This document shows positions 62,644-64,000 of a stretch of DNA of 64,000 nucleotides, piece by piece (the first letter of the stretch is position 1; each line of letters starts with the position of its first letter). Source of the stretch: Ramlibacter tataouinensis. Lineage in GTDB: Bacteria > Pseudomonadota > Gammaproteobacteria > Burkholderiales > Burkholderiaceae_C. The DNA lies in assembly GCF_001580455.1 (NCBI RefSeq), contig NZ_CP010951.1:4489001-4553000 (forward strand), written 5' to 3'. The notes beneath the pieces are model-generated. The model worked only from the letters and a program-made list of their open reading frames with translations, ran no database searches and was not told the origin of the DNA. The translations under genes and the position numbers were made by a program.

Positions 62644-63789
62644 ATGATTTCTAACCAAAAGTTTCACATTTCGTGGATGAGGCAGGCCGTCCCGGCCTTG
62701 GCTTTGGCGCTCGCCAGCCTTGCGCTTCTGATGCAGCCGGCACAGGCTCAGGCGCTGCGGGGGGAGCCGGTGGCGACCGGCCTGGAGCGTCCTTGGTCCG
62801 TGGCATTCCTGCCGGACGGCCGTTTCCTGGTGACCGAGCGCCCCGGCCGCATGCGGGTGGTCGATGCCGGCGGCAAGCTGGGACCGCCGTTGGGCGGGGT
62901 GCCCGAGGTGGTCACGGGCGGCCAGGCCGGCCTGTTCGACGTGGTGCTCGACTCGCAGTTCGCATCGAACCGCACCCTGTACTTCTGCTTCGCCGAGCCG
63001 GCATTTGCCGGCAACGGCACGGCGCTGGCCCGGGCCCGGCTGTCTGCCGACGCCTCCAAACTGGAAGACCTCAAGGTGATCTTCAGCCAGAAGCCGAAGG
63101 TCTCGAGCAGCCTGCACTTCGGCTGCCGGATCGTGGAAACGCGCGACGGCCTGCTGTTCCTGACCCTGGGGGAGCGCTTTTCGCGCAAGGAGCAGGCACA
63201 GCGCCTGGACAACCACATCGGCAAGATCGTGCGCATCACCAAGGAAGGCGCGCCGGCGCCAGGCAATCCCTTTATCGGGCGCGAGGGGGCCCTGCCCGAG
63301 ATCTGGAGCTACGGTCATCGCAATTCGCAGGGCGCGGCGCTGGCGGCCGACGGCACCTTGTGGATGCACGAGCACGGTCCGCAGGGCGGCGACGAGGTCA
63401 ACGTGGCCCTGCCGGGACGCAACTATGGCTGGCCGGTCATCACGTACGGCGAGAACTACGGCGGCGGCCCGGTGGGCGAGGGCCTCACCGCCAAGGAAGG
63501 CATGGAGCAGCCGCTGCACTACTGGGTGCCCTCGATCGCGCCCTCCGGCATGGCCTTCGTCACCAGCGACCGCTACGGTCCGGCCATGAAGGGCAATCTG
63601 TTCGTCGGGTCGCTGAAGTTCGGCTACCTGGCACGGCTCGAGTTCGCGCAGGGCAAGGTCACGCGCGAGAGCAAGGCCCTGCAGGTCGGCGAGCGTGTGC
63701 GCGACGTGAAACAGGGACCGGACGGCTGGCTCTACCTGGTGACCGACGAGGCCAGGGGCAGCCTGATCCGTGTGCTGCCGTCTCCATGA
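62644..63789 (+). CDS. PQQ-type soluble aldose sugar dehydrogenase (YliI/Asd family), exported
   Basis: A 381-residue periplasmic beta-propeller enzyme resembling E. coli YliI, which oxidises sugars with PQQ in vitro. A signal peptide follows a short basic N-terminus (cleavage near AQA, ~residue 37). The propeller blades carry GLERPWSVAFLPDGRFLVTERPGRM, HRNSQGAALAADGTLWMHEHGPQGGDEVN (PQQ/Ca-binding region) and GAPSGM-like IAPSGMAFVTSD. ATG 62644 or 62677 are both possible. Whether the host makes PQQ is not visible here. Confidence 0.85.
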   Translation: MISNQKFHISWMRQAVPALALALASLALLMQPAQAQALRGEPVATGLERPWSVAFLPDGRFLVTERPGRMRVVDAGGKLGPPLGGVPEVVTGGQAGLFDVVLDSQFASNRTLYFCFAEPAFAGNGTALARARLSADASKLEDLKVIFSQKPKVSSSLHFGCRIVETRDGLLFLTLGERFSRKEQAQRLDNHIGKIVRITKEGAPAPGNPFIGREGALPEIWSYGHRNSQGAALAADGTLWMHEHGPQGGDEVNVALPGRNYGWPVITYGENYGGGPVGEGLTAKEGMEQPLHYWVPSIAPSGMAFVTSDRYGPAMKGNLFVGSLKFGYLARLEFAQGKVTRESKALQVGERVRDVKQGPDGWLYLVTDEARGSLIRVLPSP

Positions 63790-63820
63790 TCCACTGAAAA
63801 TCAAAGGAACCGACCAACCC

Positions 63821-64000
63821 ATGCTTCTTGATGTCGACGATTGCCAGCTGGTGCTGGTGGACTACCAGGCCCGGCTCATGCCATCCATCCACGAGGGCGA
63901 GCTGGTGCTTCGCAATGCCGCGCGCCTGGGGCGCTGCGCCCAGCTGCTGGACGTTCCGGTCTGGGGCACCGAAGAGAACCCGCAGGGACTGGGTCCCAAT
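63821..64000 (+). CDS. Isochorismatase-family hydrolase (partial, N-terminus only)
   Basis: Only the first 60 residues lie in the window: MLLDVDDCQLVLVDYQARLMP is the typical opening of YcaC/isochorismatase-like cysteine hydrolases, with the catalytic Asp in VDYQ. Then NAARLGRCAQLLDVPVWGTEENPQGLG, also typical of this fold. The cysteine and lysine of the catalytic triad lie beyond the edge. It follows the sugar dehydrogenase by 31 bases on the same strand, so may be co-transcribed. The substrate is unknown. Confidence 0.75.
   Translation, partial: MLLDVDDCQLVLVDYQARLMPSIHEGELVLRNAARLGRCAQLLDVPVWGTEENPQGLGPN

Overview
The window is 64 kb of GC-rich chromosome with densely packed genes, many joined by 4-nt stop/start overlaps. 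Gene content points to a betaproteobacterium of the order Burkholderiales, most likely Comamonadaceae (Ramlibacter/Variovorax/Polaromonas-like). The main reasons are a Cys-type intracellular PHB depolymerase, a Burkholderiales-style isc operon, and a lipoyl-domain-bearing E3 in a pyruvate dehydrogenase operon that also carries a proteasome-like gene. This is inferred from protein resemblance, not from a database search. I see no insertion sequence, CRISPR array or prophage; this looks like core genome. No stretch longer than about 260 bases lacks a gene or RNA gene.

Layout. 1-4.1 kb (minus): ubiU-ubiV-ubiT-ubiX-ubiD, an oxygen-independent ubiquinone set with its prenyl-FMN decarboxylase pair, behind an FNR-type box. 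4.2-5.8 kb: a membrane di-iron hydroxylase divergent from a TetR regulator, with twin operators between them. 5.8-15.6 kb: a GntR regulator divergent from a propionyl-CoA to succinyl-CoA operon (mutase, MeaB, PccB, PccA, and a VOC protein that may be the epimerase) with two unexplained envelope genes inside it. 15.7-21 kb: a 2-oxoacid:ferredoxin oxidoreductase with its own flavin/iron-sulfur electron-transfer subunit and a CBS protein. 21-25.3 kb (minus): a siderophore receptor with a Fur box, an orphan RnfB-like ferredoxin and PHB depolymerase. 25.4-29.4 kb: aromatic aminotransferase, uvrB and a low-molecular-weight phosphatase. 29.4-34.9 kb: iscRSUA-hscBA-fdx with an IscR box and an internal terminator-like hairpin.

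34.9-48.1 kb is a mosaic: an SDR, dnaQ, tRNA-Val(CAC), a small exported protein, slipin/NfeD, then an N-formylglutamate amidohydrolase-like gene, an L-2-hydroxyglutarate oxidase-like gene and a TonB receptor in one unit, pyrD, rpiA, and a LysR-prlC-glutaredoxin operon. 48.1-51.8 kb: a glutathione transferase and a flavin-binding protein divergent from the LysR gene, then folD. 51.8-62 kb: a two-component system divergent from aceE-aceF-(proteasome-like Ntn hydrolase)-lpdA. 62-64 kb: an NlpC/P60 hydrolase, a PQQ-type sugar dehydrogenase and the start of an isochorismatase-family gene cut by the window edge.

The two most interesting features both lie in the pyruvate dehydrogenase operon. A proteasome/HslV-like gene sits between E2 and E3. 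REP-type palindromes (one a complete inverted doublet) are embedded in frame in the flexible linkers of E2 and E3, so a dispersed repeat appears to have been used as inter-domain linker.
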